Numbered from the stretch's first letter, positions 41,978-51,585 are shown. The stretch is 64,000 nt of DNA from Roseomonas sp. (GCA_020249145.1 JADCGF010000005.1:62001-126000); one strand, 5' to 3'. The notes: generated by a model from the sequence alone, not told the origin. Numbers and translations are program-made.

Positions 41978-42931
41978 TCAGATCCTTTCCATCACTGAAG
42001 TGCGGAAGCTTTCCATCTGCCCCAGCACTTTTTCAGCGGTGGAACCGAGGAAGTTGAAATCAATCGCCGAGACACCCAGCGCGCGCAAAGCGTGGATATC
42101 TTCCACTATCTGTTCCGCGCTACCCGAGAACAAATGCCGTTCCCCATCACCCGCCTGGGCGGGTAACTCCGCGCCGAATTTTTGCACGCGAAGCGAAAGC
42201 CCAACAGCAGCCGGGTCCCGCCCGGCTTCGGCAGTCAAGCGGCGCAGCTTGGCAACGCCGGCCTTGTAGCGGGCCAGGCTATCCAGCGGAAAAGCCGGAT
42301 TCGTGCCGATGGGATACCAGGCATCGCCCAGCCGCGCCGTGCGCCTCAGCGCCGGGCCGCTTTCGCCGCCCACCCAAATCGGCGGGCCACCCGGTTGCAC
42401 GGGCTTGGGTTCAAAGCTTATCTTGTCGAAGCTGACATGCTCGCCCTGAAAGCGCGGATCAGACGCAGTCCATAATTCCCGTGCGGCGAGGATATATTCA
42501 TCCGTCACCTTGCCACGCGCGGCGAAATCTGGCGCGTCGAGCGCTTCAAATTCCTCCTTCAACCAGCCCGCGCCAATACCAAGCGTGAGGCGACCATTCG
42601 AGAATATATCAATCGTGGACAGGATTTTCGCTGTCAGCACCGCAGGGCGATGCGGCACCACCATGACGGAGGTGACAAGCCGCAGCTTACTGGTGCGTGC
42701 GGCGGCGAACATCACCTCGGTCAATTGTTCATGCCGCGCGCCGCGCGCGCCGGCGGGGAATTCGCCATTATCCGAATAGGGGTAGGTGGCGTGAATATCG
42801 GTGGGGATCACCACATGGTCGCTAAAGGTGGCATAGGCATAGCCCATGGCCTCACCCCCCTGGAGAAGCTGGGTAATCGCCTCAGGCGTGGCAAGCGGGC
42901 CGGCGGTTGGGGCGTTGAAACCAATTTGCAC
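41978..42931 (-). CDS. LLM-class F420-dependent oxidoreductase (TIGR03619-like)
   Basis: The 317-residue luciferase-like protein begins QIGFNAPTAGPLATPEAITQL and carries GYAYATFSDHVVIP near residue 35, LRLVTSVMVVPHRPAVLTAKILSTIDIFSNGRLTLGIGAGWLKEEFEAL near 85-130 and GGPPIWVGGESGPALRRTARLGDAWYP near 180. The GTG at 42931 is chosen because GGGAGG lies six bases before it and the family N-terminus begins there; the ATG at 42955 lies upstream of that ribosome site and would add eight atypical residues. It is divergent from fbiC, with about 80 bp between starts. Confidence 0.85.
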   Translation of the reverse strand: MQIGFNAPTAGPLATPEAITQLLQGGEAMGYAYATFSDHVVIPTDIHATYPYSDNGEFPAGARGARHEQLTEVMFAAARTSKLRLVTSVMVVPHRPAVLTAKILSTIDIFSNGRLTLGIGAGWLKEEFEALDAPDFAARGKVTDEYILAARELWTASDPRFQGEHVSFDKISFEPKPVQPGGPPIWVGGESGPALRRTARLGDAWYPIGTNPAFPLDSLARYKAGVAKLRRLTAEAGRDPAAVGLSLRVQKFGAELPAQAGDGERHLFSGSAEQIVEDIHALRALGVSAIDFNFLGSTAEKVLGQMESFRTSVMERI

Positions 42932-43010
42932 TCTGGGCCTCCCATCCCCGCGCATTGCATCTGGCGCGGCCTTCCCACACGATGGGGCCGACGAGAGGAG
43001 GATGGCAAGG

Positions 43011-45362
43011 GTGCTGGACAGGCTGGAACAAACGCCACTGGCGGAATTGATGGAAGAAGCGGCTGCGTTGCGCGACGCGGGGCATGGTCGCGTGCTGTCC
43101 TATTCGCGCAAGGTCTTCATTCCACTGACCAAGCTCTGCCGCGATGTTTGCCATTACTGCACCTTCGCCGAAAAACCGCGCGCTGGGCAGGCGGCATACC
43201 TCTCACCTGACGAAGTGCTGGCGATTGCGCGTGCCGGTGCCAAGGCCGGTTGCACGGAAGCGCTGTTCACGCTCGGCGATAAGCCCGAATTGCGCTGGCG
43301 CCAGGCGCGCGACGCCCTGGCGGAAATGGGCCATGCCAGCACCATCGAATACCTGGTGGCCATGTGTGATCTGGTGCTGCGTGAAACCGGGTTGCTGCCC
43401 CATGCCAATCCTGGCGTGATGGATAGGGCAGAGCTGCTGGCGCTGCGCGATGTGACCGCCAGCCAAGGCATGATGCTGGAAAGCACCAGCGAAAGACTTT
43501 GCGAGCCCGGCGGCGTGCATCACGGCAGCCCGGACAAGCACCCGGCTGTGCGACTGGAAGTTCTGCGGCAAGCGGGTGAGGCGCGGATTCCCTTCACCAC
43601 CGGTATTTTGATTGGCATTGGCGAAACCCGCGCAGAACGGCTGGAAGCATTGCGTGCCATTGCCGATGCCCAGGCGCGCTACGGGCATGTGCAGGAAGTC
43701 ATCATGCAGAATTTCCGCGCCAAGCCGCGCACCAAACGCGCCGATGCGGATGAGCCCGATTTGGACGATCTGCTCTGGACCATTGGCTGCGCGCGAATCA
43801 TTCTGGGAGCAGAGGCGAATATCCAGGCGCCACCCAATCTTTCGCCTGGCACCTATCCGCGCCTGATAGAAGCCGGCATCAATGATTGGGGCGGCATTTC
43901 GCCGGTGACGCCGGATCATGTGAATCCGGAAGCGCCATGGCCCGCCATTGCAACGCTTGCCGATAAAACCGCGAGCATGGGCAAGGTGCTGGTGCAGCGC
44001 CTGCCCGCCTACCCCGCCTATTTGCGCGCGCCGCGCGATTGGTTTGCGCCGCGCATCGCAACGGCGCTTCTGCGCGCCAGTGACGCGGCGGGCTTTGCGC
44101 GCGGCGATGATTGGTCGCCCGGCGCGCTGACTCTGCCGCGCCTTGCTGCGCCGCTATTGAACGCGGCTGATGCCGCGCTTGCGGCGTTGGTGGAACGCGC
44201 CGCACAGGGTGAAAGGCTTGATACGCCAGCCATTGAAACCCTGTTTGCCGCGCGAGATGCGGATCAAGCGCATGTGATGGGCGCTGCCGATGCGCTTCGG
44301 CAAGCGGTCGCGGGCTATACCGTGCGCTATGTTGTTAATCGGAACATCAACTACACGAATATCTGCACCTATCGTTGCAGCTTCTGCGCCTTCAGCAAGG
44401 GCAAGACTCATGAAGCCCTGCGTGGCCCGGCCTATGATCTTGACCATGCGGAAATCACCCGTCGCGCCAAGGAAGCCTGGGCGCGCGGTGCAACCGAAGT
44501 CTGCCTGCAAGGCGGCATCCATCCGGAATATACCGGCGCCACCTATGAGGCGATTTGCCGCACGATCAAGCAAGCCGTGCCGGGAATGCATATCCATGCC
44601 TTCTCCGCGCTTGAAATTCATCAGGGTGCGCAAACGCTTGGGCTTTCGCTGACCGATTTTCTTGCCCGTTTGCGCGATGCCGGGCTTGGCACTTTGCCCG
44701 GCACGGCAGCAGAAATTCTGGATGATGAGGTGCGCGCCATCATCTGCCCGGATAAGGTGAACACCGCCGAATGGCAGGCCGTTATGCGTGCCGCGCATGG
44801 GCTTGGTCTGCGCAGTACCGCCACCATCATGTTCGGCCATGTGGAAGCGCCGTTGCATTGGGCGCGGCATTTGTTGGTGCTGCGCGATCTGCAAGCGGAA
44901 ACCGGCGGCTTTACCGAATTTGTGCCGCTGCCCTTCGTGCATATGGAAGCGCCCATGTATCTGCGCGGCTTGGCGCGCCGCGGCCCAAGCTTTCGTGAGG
45001 CGCTGTTGATGCATAGCGTCGCGCGCCTGGTGCTGCATCCGCATTTCACGAATATCCAGACAAGTTGGGTGAAGATGGGCCCCGAAGGTGCGGCGATGGC
45101 GTTGCAAGCCGGGGCGAATGATCTGGGCGGTACGTTGATGAATGAAAGCATCAGCCGCGCCGCCGGCACGGAACATGGCCAGGAATTCCCGCCCGAGGCG
45201 ATGGAACGCCTGATCCTTTCCATCGGGCGGCAGCCGATGCAACGAAGCACTACCTATGGCGCCGTTCCGCCTGAACGCGAAAATGCTGCGCGCAGTGCCG
45301 CGCCTCTTCTGCCCATGGTGCAGACCGCACCGCGCAAACGCATGCTACTGGCGGGTGATTAG
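43011..45362 (+). CDS. fbiC: FO synthase, CofG-CofH fusion (FbiC)
   Basis: This 783-residue radical SAM protein makes FO, the deazaflavin core of coenzyme F420, from tyrosine and 5-amino-6-ribitylamino-uracil. The first cluster motif CxxxCxxC is at C43/C47/C50 (CRDVCHYC, CofG-like half), the second at C452/C456/C459 (CTYRCSFC, CofH half). Both halves carry downstream signatures: GIGETRAERLEALR in the first; CLQGGIHPEYTGATYE, ALEIHQGAQTLGLS and GGTLMNESISRAAG in the second. The GTG at 43011 has AGGAGG with 9-base spacing; the nearby ATG at 43002 sits directly on the ribosome site. It is convergent with cofC, with a 4-base overlap. The bifunctional fusion is the actinobacterial/proteobacterial form. 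Confidence 0.95.
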   Translation: MLDRLEQTPLAELMEEAAALRDAGHGRVLSYSRKVFIPLTKLCRDVCHYCTFAEKPRAGQAAYLSPDEVLAIARAGAKAGCTEALFTLGDKPELRWRQARDALAEMGHASTIEYLVAMCDLVLRETGLLPHANPGVMDRAELLALRDVTASQGMMLESTSERLCEPGGVHHGSPDKHPAVRLEVLRQAGEARIPFTTGILIGIGETRAERLEALRAIADAQARYGHVQEVIMQNFRAKPRTKRADADEPDLDDLLWTIGCARIILGAEANIQAPPNLSPGTYPRLIEAGINDWGGISPVTPDHVNPEAPWPAIATLADKTASMGKVLVQRLPAYPAYLRAPRDWFAPRIATALLRASDAAGFARGDDWSPGALTLPRLAAPLLNAADAALAALVERAAQGERLDTPAIETLFAARDADQAHVMGAADALRQAVAGYTVRYVVNRNINYTNICTYRCSFCAFSKGKTHEALRGPAYDLDHAEITRRAKEAWARGATEVCLQGGIHPEYTGATYEAICRTIKQAVPGMHIHAFSALEIHQGAQTLGLSLTDFLARLRDAGLGTLPGTAAEILDDEVRAIICPDKVNTAEWQAVMRAAHGLGLRSTATIMFGHVEAPLHWARHLLVLRDLQAETGGFTEFVPLPFVHMEAPMYLRGLARRGPSFREALLMHSVARLVLHPHFTNIQTSWVKMGPEGAAMALQAGANDLGGTLMNESISRAAGTEHGQEFPPEAMERLILSIGRQPMQRSTTYGAVPPERENAARSAAPLLPMVQTAPRKRMLLAGD

Positions 45363-46018
45363 GCTAATCGGTTGAGAATAGCGTGTTGCTGCAACCAAAG
45401 CATCGTTTGCGTGGATTGGGCTTCCGGCATGCCGGCGAAGCGGGCGATATCGGCAGGGTGGTCAATATCCATGGTAACGCCCGGCAAGTGCAGAATCTGC
45501 GGTGCGATGCCCAGCGCACGTGCCGCCGCCAGATGCGGGAGATAGCTGTCTTCACCAAAGCGCAGCTTCACCGCATTCGGCGGCGACATCAGAATGGCGT
45601 TGGAGCCCTGTTCATCATGCGCGGGCGCGATGATGAAGGCGGGTGACGCATTTGCTGCTTCGATCAGTGCTTCGATTTCTGGCGTTTTCACTGCGGGAAT
45701 ATCACCAGGCATGGTCAGGATGCCCGCCACACCTTCCGCCTGCAACACTGCCGCCGCAGAGGTCACCGCGCCGGTGTGACCTTCCCGCGCGCCTTCTGTG
45801 ATGATCCGCGCGCCGTGTTCCTGCGCCAGCGCTTGCACCCAAGGATCAAGCGTCACCAGCGCAATGCCGGCCAAGCCTTGTGCCGCCGATAGCGCTGCCA
45901 ACACATCGCGCAACATCACCTGCATCAAGCCGATGCGTTCTTCGGGGGAGAGCAATCGCGCCAGACGCTGCTTTACGCCCAGCATTTCCTTAACTGGCAG
46001 AATGGCCCAAGGCTTCAT
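45359..46018 (-). CDS. cofC: 2-phospho-L-lactate (or PEP/3-PG) guanylyltransferase
   Basis: The 219-residue CofC/FbiD-type nucleotidyltransferase activates a phospho-carboxylate with GTP for F420 side-chain assembly. The motifs are ILPVKEMLGVKQRL at the N-terminus, ILTMPGDIPAVK near residue 100, GSNAILMSPPNAVKLRFGEDSYLPHLAAA near 137-165 and DIDHPADIARF near 185. It is the last gene of the minus-strand operon and overlaps cofD by four bases. The exact three-carbon substrate (2-phospholactate, PEP or 3-phosphoglycerate) differs between lineages and cannot be read here. Confidence 0.93.
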   Translation of the reverse strand: MKPWAILPVKEMLGVKQRLARLLSPEERIGLMQVMLRDVLAALSAAQGLAGIALVTLDPWVQALAQEHGARIITEGAREGHTGAVTSAAAVLQAEGVAGILTMPGDIPAVKTPEIEALIEAANASPAFIIAPAHDEQGSNAILMSPPNAVKLRFGEDSYLPHLAAARALGIAPQILHLPGVTMDIDHPADIARFAGMPEAQSTQTMLWLQQHAILNRLA

Positions 46019-46935
46019 CTGAGTGCTTCAATCGCTGCCAGCACCTGCCGCGCGAGCGCGGTTTTGTCTGCCAAGTCGCGCATGAGTGTCGTCGCATGAA
46101 ACACACGCGGCGTGATGCCAGCCGCATCATCGCCATGTTCCATCACGTAACCATCCAGCAAATCGCCATAGCGTGCGGCAACAGCAGCGGCACTGGGCAT
46201 GACGCCAAGCGCTTCAAACATGCGCGCGGTTGGCCCCTTCACCGCCTGCCCCGCAATGATGGGCGAGACCGCCACCACCGGCGCGCCTGATGCGGCGATG
46301 GCGTCGCGTAAACCCGGTACGGCCAAGATGGGTTCGATACTGATGAAGGGATTGCTCGGGCAAATCACAATACCGCGCGGCGGCGCGCGCAGCGCTTCAA
46401 GCAATACCGGCTGCGGGCGCGCCTGTTCAACGCCCGCGAATTTGACTGCGCGCGCCAAAGGTTCAGCGCGTAGCCGCACAAACCAATCCTGAAAATCAAG
46501 CCACCCCTGATCTGTGCCGATTTGCGTGCGCACCGGATCATCACTCATCGGCAAGATACGCGGGCCAATGCCGAAGCGTTGGCGAAAATCATCCGTGATC
46601 GTGGAAAGCGATTCGCCTGCACGCAAGCGATGGTTGCGCAGCACATGCAGCGCCAAATCGCGATCACCAAGCCGAAACCAATCCGCCCCGCCAAGCGAAG
46701 CGAGCGTTTCCATAAAAGCCCAGCTTTCATCCGCGCGCCCCCAGCCAAGTTGCGGATTATCCAGCCCCGCCAGGGTATAGAGCAACGTATCCGTATCAGG
46801 ACAAATCGTGAGCCCGTAATGTTCGAAATCATCGCCCGTATTGGCGATGATCAGCAATTCCTCTGGCGGTAATACGTGTGAGAGTCCAAGTGCCATCTTC
46901 GCCCCACCAATGCCACCGGAAAGCGCGATGATCAC
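46015..46935 (-). CDS. cofD: 2-phospho-L-lactate transferase (F420-0 synthesis)
   Basis: The 306-residue CofD/FbiA protein transfers the activated phospho-carboxylate to FO to form F420-0 or dehydro-F420-0. Signatures are LSGGIGGAKMALGL at the N-terminus, IIANTGDDFEHYGLTICPDTDTLLYTLAGL near residue 30-55, LGDRDLALHVLRN near 97 and VICPSNPFISIEPILAVPG near 185. It overlaps cofC and cofE by four bases each, so translation is coupled along the operon. Assignment is secure. Confidence 0.95.
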   Translation of the reverse strand: MIIALSGGIGGAKMALGLSHVLPPEELLIIANTGDDFEHYGLTICPDTDTLLYTLAGLDNPQLGWGRADESWAFMETLASLGGADWFRLGDRDLALHVLRNHRLRAGESLSTITDDFRQRFGIGPRILPMSDDPVRTQIGTDQGWLDFQDWFVRLRAEPLARAVKFAGVEQARPQPVLLEALRAPPRGIVICPSNPFISIEPILAVPGLRDAIAASGAPVVAVSPIIAGQAVKGPTARMFEALGVMPSAAAVAARYGDLLDGYVMEHGDDAAGITPRVFHATTLMRDLADKTALARQVLAAIEALR

Positions 46936-47672
46936 TGGAAAAGATCCTCCTGCGCGGGGCGCAGCAATTCGGCGGCGGGATTCACAGCGCCAGACCAGGA
47001 CAAACCACGCAATAATACCGCCGGTTGACCTTCGGCGCCCTGCCCCATCAACAAGCCCGCTGCGGCAGCAATTTCATCGGCAAAGCCCGTGATGCTGACC
47101 ATCAAGGTGCGGCCAAACAAATCCGGCAGGCCGCGCAAATCCCGAAGCGCCGGCAGCCCCGCCGCGCCAATCGCAACCCCCACCGTGCCACGTCGCCAAG
47201 CGCGACCAAAACTATCAGTGATCACCACCGGCAGGCCAAGCTGCGCGGAAAGTGCTGCCGCACTGCCATCGGGATCGCGCGGCAAAAGCAGCGCATGGCC
47301 ATCGTCACCAACATTGGATTGGTCAATGCCGGCATTCGCCATGACAAAACCAAGCCGATGCTTGACGATGATGAGGTTGGGCCGCGCGCGCAGCACGTGT
47401 TCTGATTCCGAAAGGATCAATTCCACCAACCGCGCATCCTTGTCGGTTTGTTGGGCAAGGTCTCGCGCGGCTGCCGAGGGCTGAACGGAGGCCAGGGCAA
47501 TGCTCCGCCCTTCTGCCTTGCTCACGATTTTTTGCGCAATGGCCAGCACATCGCCGGATTGCGGCGTAAGGCCAGCCCGCGCCATGGCGGCCGAAAGCAG
47601 CACTGCAAGATCATCGCCCGCCTGCACCATGGGCAGGCCAGGCAGCGCGAAAAGCTCCAGGCTCGGCTTCAA
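46932..47672 (-). CDS. cofE: F420-0:L-glutamate ligase
   Basis: The 246-residue CofE protein adds gamma-linked glutamates to F420-0 using GTP. It shows [17 protein letters not shown] near residue 40, [41 protein letters not shown] near 80-120 with the metal/GTP-binding residues, [12 protein letters not shown] near 130 and [20 protein letters not shown] near 150. Unlike mycobacterial FbiB there is no C-terminal nitroreductase (FMN) domain; the chain ends at the ligase length. It overlaps cofD and the LLM gene upstream by four bases. Confidence 0.93.
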   Translation of the reverse strand: MKPSLELFALPGLPMVQAGDDLAVLLSAAMARAGLTPQSGDVLAIAQKIVSKAEGRSIALASVQPSAAARDLAQQTDKDARLVELILSESEHVLRARPNLIIVKHRLGFVMANAGIDQSNVGDDGHALLLPRDPDGSAAALSAQLGLPVVITDSFGRAWRRGTVGVAIGAAGLPALRDLRGLPDLFGRTLMVSITGFADEIAAAAGLLMGQGAEGQPAVLLRGLSWSGAVNPAAELLRPAQEDLFQ

Positions 47673-48679
47673 GCGAAGCGGCGGCGCAGCAGTGGCAGCA
47701 CCTGCTCCCCATACAACCGCAAAAACCGCGCCTGATCCGGCCCCGGCGCATGAAACACCAAATGGCGGAAGCCGAGGCCTACATAGTATCCGATACGCTC
47801 CACATGCTCTTCCGGATCATTGGAAACAATCCAACGACTGGCCGCGCGCTCAAGCGGCAACGCATCGGCCAGGCGCTCCATTTCCATCGGGTCTTCCACT
47901 GACATTTTTTCTTCTGGCGAAAGCGCCAGCGCGGCCCAATGGCGCGTATCTTCCAGGGCGCGCTGCTTATCCGTGTCGAAGGAAACCTTCACCTCAATCA
48001 TGCGATCATAATCGGGCTTCGGCGCGCTGGCGGCTTCCAGCCCTGCAAACACATTCGGCAGCAAGGTTTCGGTATAAAGCTCAGGTTTCTTGCCGCTGGT
48101 ACAGATAAAGCCATCACCGGCGCGGCCAGCATATTTCGCGACCATGGCGCCGGCAGCGGCGACATAAATCGGCACAGGAGTCGCAGGCCGATCATAAATC
48201 GTGGCGTGTTCGGTGCGGTAGTACTGACCTTCGAAGCTCACGCGTTCTTCGGCCCAAAGCTTGCGCATCAATTGCACGGCTTCGCGCAGGCGGGCGAAGC
48301 GTTCCTTGAATTCAGGCCAGGGCTGGCCGGTGGAAGGCACTTCATTCAGCCCCTCACCGGTACCGATGCCAAGAATGACGCGACCTGGAAACATTGAACC
48401 CAACGTCCCAAAAGCCTGCGCCACGATGGAAGGATGATAGCGAAAGGTCGGCGTCAGCACGCTGGTGCCAATCACCATGCGCCGTGTCCGCGCCCCAAGC
48501 GCGCCAAGCCATACAAGCGAATTTGGCGCGTGCCCGTCCGTGTGCTTCCAAGGCTGAAAGTGATCTGAGATGAAGCAGCTATCAAAGCCAACTTCTTCGG
48601 CCAGCATGCCAAATTCCAGCAATTGCGCTGGCGCGAATTGTTCGGCGGATGCCTTATAACCAAGCTTCAACATGGCCAT
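47669..48679 (-). CDS. F420-dependent glucose-6-phosphate dehydrogenase-like LLM protein
   Basis: The 336-residue protein reads very close to mycobacterial FGD1 over its whole length: [14 protein letters not shown] at the N-terminus, [15 protein letters not shown] near residue 38, [20 protein letters not shown] near 71, GTGEGLNE near 106 and [17 protein letters not shown] near 181. FGD residues equivalent to His40, Trp44, Glu109, Lys198, Lys259 and Arg283 are kept, but the His after Lys259 is Met here. It would reduce F420 with glucose-6-phosphate or a related sugar phosphate and so supply F420H2 to the other LLM enzymes. The start overlaps the preceding stop (TGATG). It is co-transcribed with cofE, cofD and cofC. 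Confidence 0.85.
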   Translation of the reverse strand: MAMLKLGYKASAEQFAPAQLLEFGMLAEEVGFDSCFISDHFQPWKHTDGHAPNSLVWLGALGARTRRMVIGTSVLTPTFRYHPSIVAQAFGTLGSMFPGRVILGIGTGEGLNEVPSTGQPWPEFKERFARLREAVQLMRKLWAEERVSFEGQYYRTEHATIYDRPATPVPIYVAAAGAMVAKYAGRAGDGFICTSGKKPELYTETLLPNVFAGLEAASAPKPDYDRMIEVKVSFDTDKQRALEDTRHWAALALSPEEKMSVEDPMEMERLADALPLERAASRWIVSNDPEEHVERIGYYVGLGFRHLVFHAPGPDQARFLRLYGEQVLPLLRRRFA

Positions 48680-49539
48680 CACGTATCCGCCAGCGCCGCA
48701 AGCGTGGCGTCCCGATGCGCGGTATCGCCATCATCCGTCACCGGCTGTATGCAGACATGCGTTGCACCAGCGGTGAAATGAGCGCGAAGCCCGGCCTTCA
48801 CGCTGGCTGCATCTCCATGCAGCACCATGGCATCAATGAAGCGATCACTGCCGCCATTGGCGAGTTCAGCTTCGGCAAAACCAAGCCGCAGCCAATTATT
48901 CACATAATTCGGCAACGCCATATAACGGGCAAGCTCTCGTCGTCCGAGAGCACGGGCGCGGACCGGATCGGTTTCAATGCAAACCTTCTGTTCCACCGCC
49001 AGCACCTTGCCCGCCCCAAGAATGGCCGCCGCCTGCGCCGTATGTTCCGGTGTTACGTTGTAAGGCACGGCGCCATCCGCTGCACTACCGGAAAGGGCAA
49101 GCATCTTCGGCCCAAGGGCCGCCAGCAGCACAGGGCCTTCCAGCACATCACCACCCGCCTTCCGCAAGCCATCCAAATAGCCGCGCATGGCAGGAATGGG
49201 TTTTTCGTAGCGATGGCCACGCAAGCCTTCCACCATCGGGATATGGCTGACACCAAGCCCAAGCGCAAAGCGCCCTTCATGCAGCGCATTCAGCGTGGCG
49301 AGACCGCGGCGCGCGGTGAAGGCATCACGCGCGTAAATATTGGCAATCGAACTGCCGATGATGAGCTTCTTGCTATTCGCCAGCAAAAACCCCGCCAGCG
49401 CCATGGATTCATAGCCGCGCGATTCCGGATACCAGAAGCTGCCATAGCCAAGACCCTCCACGCGGTTCAGCAAGGCGCGCAGCGCCGCCGCATCCAGCCG
49501 ATCCGTGGAACACCAAACGCCCAAACGACCGAATTGCAT
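48679..49539 (-). CDS. LLM-class F420-dependent oxidoreductase (TIGR03620-like)
   Basis: The 286-residue luciferase-like protein starts [40 protein letters not shown]. It has [51 protein letters not shown] near residues 58-105 and a C-terminal [14 protein letters not shown]. The shortened barrel and these motifs match the TIGR03620 F420 branch. AAAGGATCAC precedes the ATG at 49539; the longer frame is rejected. It is upstream of, and overlaps, the FGD-like gene, and it follows the PEP mutase/isocitrate lyase-family gene by 28 bp. Confidence 0.83.
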   Translation of the reverse strand: MQFGRLGVWCSTDRLDAAALRALLNRVEGLGYGSFWYPESRGYESMALAGFLLANSKKLIIGSSIANIYARDAFTARRGLATLNALHEGRFALGLGVSHIPMVEGLRGHRYEKPIPAMRGYLDGLRKAGGDVLEGPVLLAALGPKMLALSGSAADGAVPYNVTPEHTAQAAAILGAGKVLAVEQKVCIETDPVRARALGRRELARYMALPNYVNNWLRLGFAEAELANGGSDRFIDAMVLHGDAASVKAGLRAHFTAGATHVCIQPVTDDGDTAHRDATLAALADT

Positions 49540-49567
49540 GATTGTGATCCTTTTTCCGTGGCGCTGG

Positions 49568-50428
49568 TTAGCCGTAGGTCTCATCAAGCGCCTGAAAGCG
49601 CGGCAGATCAACCAAAGCGCTGAATTCCGCATAGCTCATCATGGCACTGGCGGATTTGGCGGGGGTGCCATCGCGCTTCAGCACGGCAAGCGCATCAGCC
49701 ACCGCACGCGCTGCGGTGAAAAGCGCGGTCACCGCATAAAACACCACGGCAAAGCCCATGCCTTCCAGATCGCGCATGGTCAGCGCCGTGGTTTCATTGC
49801 CATCCACAATGCTCACCACCTTGGGGCCAGGCACCTGGCGTGCGACAATTTCGACTTCTGATATTTTCTTGATGCCATCGACGAAAACAAGATCAACGCC
49901 AGCATCCTGATACATCAGCGCGCGGCGCACGGCTTCTTCCGGGCCAATCGCCGGCATCGCATCGGTGCGCCCAATGATCAGCGGCCCCTGCGCGGGGCGG
50001 GACGCGATGGCGCATTTCAGGCGCCGGACATTTTCTTCCGCCGGGATCAGCTTGATGCCGGCCAATTGGCCGCAGCGCTTAGGCGCCACCTGGTCTTCCA
50101 GATGGATCGCAGCAACACCGGCCTGAGCATATTCTTCAATGGTGCGCGCGATATTGGCCGGCCCGCCATAGCCCGTATCCGCATCGGCGATGATCGGAAT
50201 GCGCACTGCGCGGGCCATATCGCGCGCATGGGTGGTCATTTCCGTTTGCGTCAGCAGGCCAATATCAGGCCGGCCCAGACGCACGGCGGTTGCGCCGAAG
50301 CCGGTCATGTAAATGGCTTCAAACCCGGCTTGTTCGATCAGCCGCGCGCTCAGGCTATCGGGCGCGCCTGGGGCGGCCAGGATGCCGCCGGCCTTCAATC
50401 GGTTCCGCAAATTATCCGCTGCATTCAT
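49568..50428 (-). CDS. Isocitrate lyase/PEP mutase-family protein
   Basis: The 286-residue TIM-barrel protein shows GAPDSLSARLIEQAGFEAIYMTGFG near the N-terminus, IPIIADADTGYGGPANIARTIEEYAQAGVAAIHLEDQVAPKRCGQ near residues 78-122 and LIIGRTDAMPAIGPEEAVRRA near 150. The KRCG motif holds the catalytic Cys of lyases in this family (2-methylisocitrate, oxaloacetate or phosphonopyruvate chemistry). It is 14 bp after the MBL-fold gene and 28 bp before the LLM gene, so it may belong to the F420 operon. The substrate is unknown. Confidence 0.85.
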   Translation of the reverse strand: MNAADNLRNRLKAGGILAAPGAPDSLSARLIEQAGFEAIYMTGFGATAVRLGRPDIGLLTQTEMTTHARDMARAVRIPIIADADTGYGGPANIARTIEEYAQAGVAAIHLEDQVAPKRCGQLAGIKLIPAEENVRRLKCAIASRPAQGPLIIGRTDAMPAIGPEEAVRRALMYQDAGVDLVFVDGIKKISEVEIVARQVPGPKVVSIVDGNETTALTMRDLEGMGFAVVFYAVTALFTAARAVADALAVLKRDGTPAKSASAMMSYAEFSALVDLPRFQALDETYG

Positions 50429-50442
50429 GGCAAGCCCGCCTG

Positions 50443-51321
50443 TCAAAGCTGCTGTTCCCAGGCCGCAGGGATCAATTGATAGCCACCGCCGCGCCGCGTG
50501 AGATGCGCGAAGCCTGGGAAATGCAAATGCATGCCCGTCACCAGCAATCTATCCGTCGCCACCATATCGAAAACCCGCCGACGCATCGCTTCAGCCGCTT
50601 TCGCATCCGTATCGAAAGCCATGCAGACTTCCGGGCGCGCGGTTTGTACTTCCGGCACATGGACAATATCGCCCCAAATCAGCAGCTGATCCTGGCCAGA
50701 CGCCACCAGATAGCCGGTATGCCCCGACGTATGCCCAGGCATCGGCATGGCGGTGACACCCGGAAACACCTCGCCCTGCTGGAACAGCCGCCAATGATCC
50801 TTGTACGGCAGCACCTGTTCGCGCCCTGCCTGGAAATACATTTTCTTTTCGCGCTCTGTGCCCTTGGCCATAGCACCATCATCGAACCAATGCTTCGGTT
50901 CATTTTCATGCATGACCAATTCGGCATTGGGGAAATAGCGCATGCCAGTGCTCATATCGGTCAGGCCTGCCGAATGATCGGGGTGCATATGCGTCAGCAT
51001 CACCACTTCAATATCGGCAGGATCAACGCCAAGCGCACGGATATTGGCGAGCACCTTGCCCGCACTCGGTTGCAGATAATTGCCTGAACCCGTTTCCAGC
51101 AGCGCCAACCGCCCTGCCGACCAGATCAGGAATGCATTGACCGGCGTACGGCGCGCGGGGCGGAAATTCTCGGTGAGAATCTGCCGCGCCTCCTCCTCGG
51201 TGATATTGCGCAGAACATCAAGGCCGCCATCCAGAAAGCCATCGCTGATGGCGGTGACAATAATGTCCCCGACACGGTGATGATAGATTCCTGGAATTTG
51301 TGTGCTTGGCGCGCTTTTCAT
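50443..51321 (-). CDS. MBL-fold metallo-hydrolase
   Basis: The 292-residue metallo-beta-lactamase-fold hydrolase has the zinc motif THMHPDHSAG near residue 109, the next His in MPMPGHTSGHTGYL near 195, the bridging Asp in LLIWGDIVHV near 217 and the final His in TGMHLHFPGFAH near 265. No signal peptide is seen. It resembles lactonase-like or quorum-quenching-like MBL hydrolases in general layout, without evidence for that substrate. ATG 51321 has GGGGGAAT upstream. It is the first gene of the minus-strand run that leads into the F420 genes. Confidence 0.85.
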   Translation of the reverse strand: MKSAPSTQIPGIYHHRVGDIIVTAISDGFLDGGLDVLRNITEEEARQILTENFRPARRTPVNAFLIWSAGRLALLETGSGNYLQPSAGKVLANIRALGVDPADIEVVMLTHMHPDHSAGLTDMSTGMRYFPNAELVMHENEPKHWFDDGAMAKGTEREKKMYFQAGREQVLPYKDHWRLFQQGEVFPGVTAMPMPGHTSGHTGYLVASGQDQLLIWGDIVHVPEVQTARPEVCMAFDTDAKAAEAMRRRVFDMVATDRLLVTGMHLHFPGFAHLTRRGGGYQLIPAAWEQQL

Positions 51322-51456
51322 GAACAATATTCCCCCGGTGCCGAAGCAAGCCGAATCCTATGATCGTCCTGAAATCAACCCATAACCCCTGGGGAAAAGC
51401 CTAAGGAGAGCCGCGACGTGTGACAATATTCCGAATCAGCCGAGGGGAAATGGAAT

Positions 51457-51532
51457 TGGTGAGCTCGGAGGGATTCGAACCCTCGACCTACAGATTAAAA
51501 GTCCGTTGCTCTACCAGCTGAGCTACGAGCTC
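51457..51532 (-). tRNA. tRNA-Lys (anticodon TTT)
   Basis: On the minus strand a complete cloverleaf is visible: 7-bp acceptor stem GAGCTCG/CGAGCTC, D-arm AGCTCAGCTGGTAGAGC, anticodon loop with TTT at its centre (GACTTTTAATC), T-arm GGTTCGAATCC, discriminator A and an encoded CCA end (51457-51459). The variable loop is short (class I). Confidence 0.97.
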
Positions 51533-51585
51533 CCAAGAACGGCGGGCGGCTTAACACGGCGCCGCCCATTCGCCAAACTCAGGCT

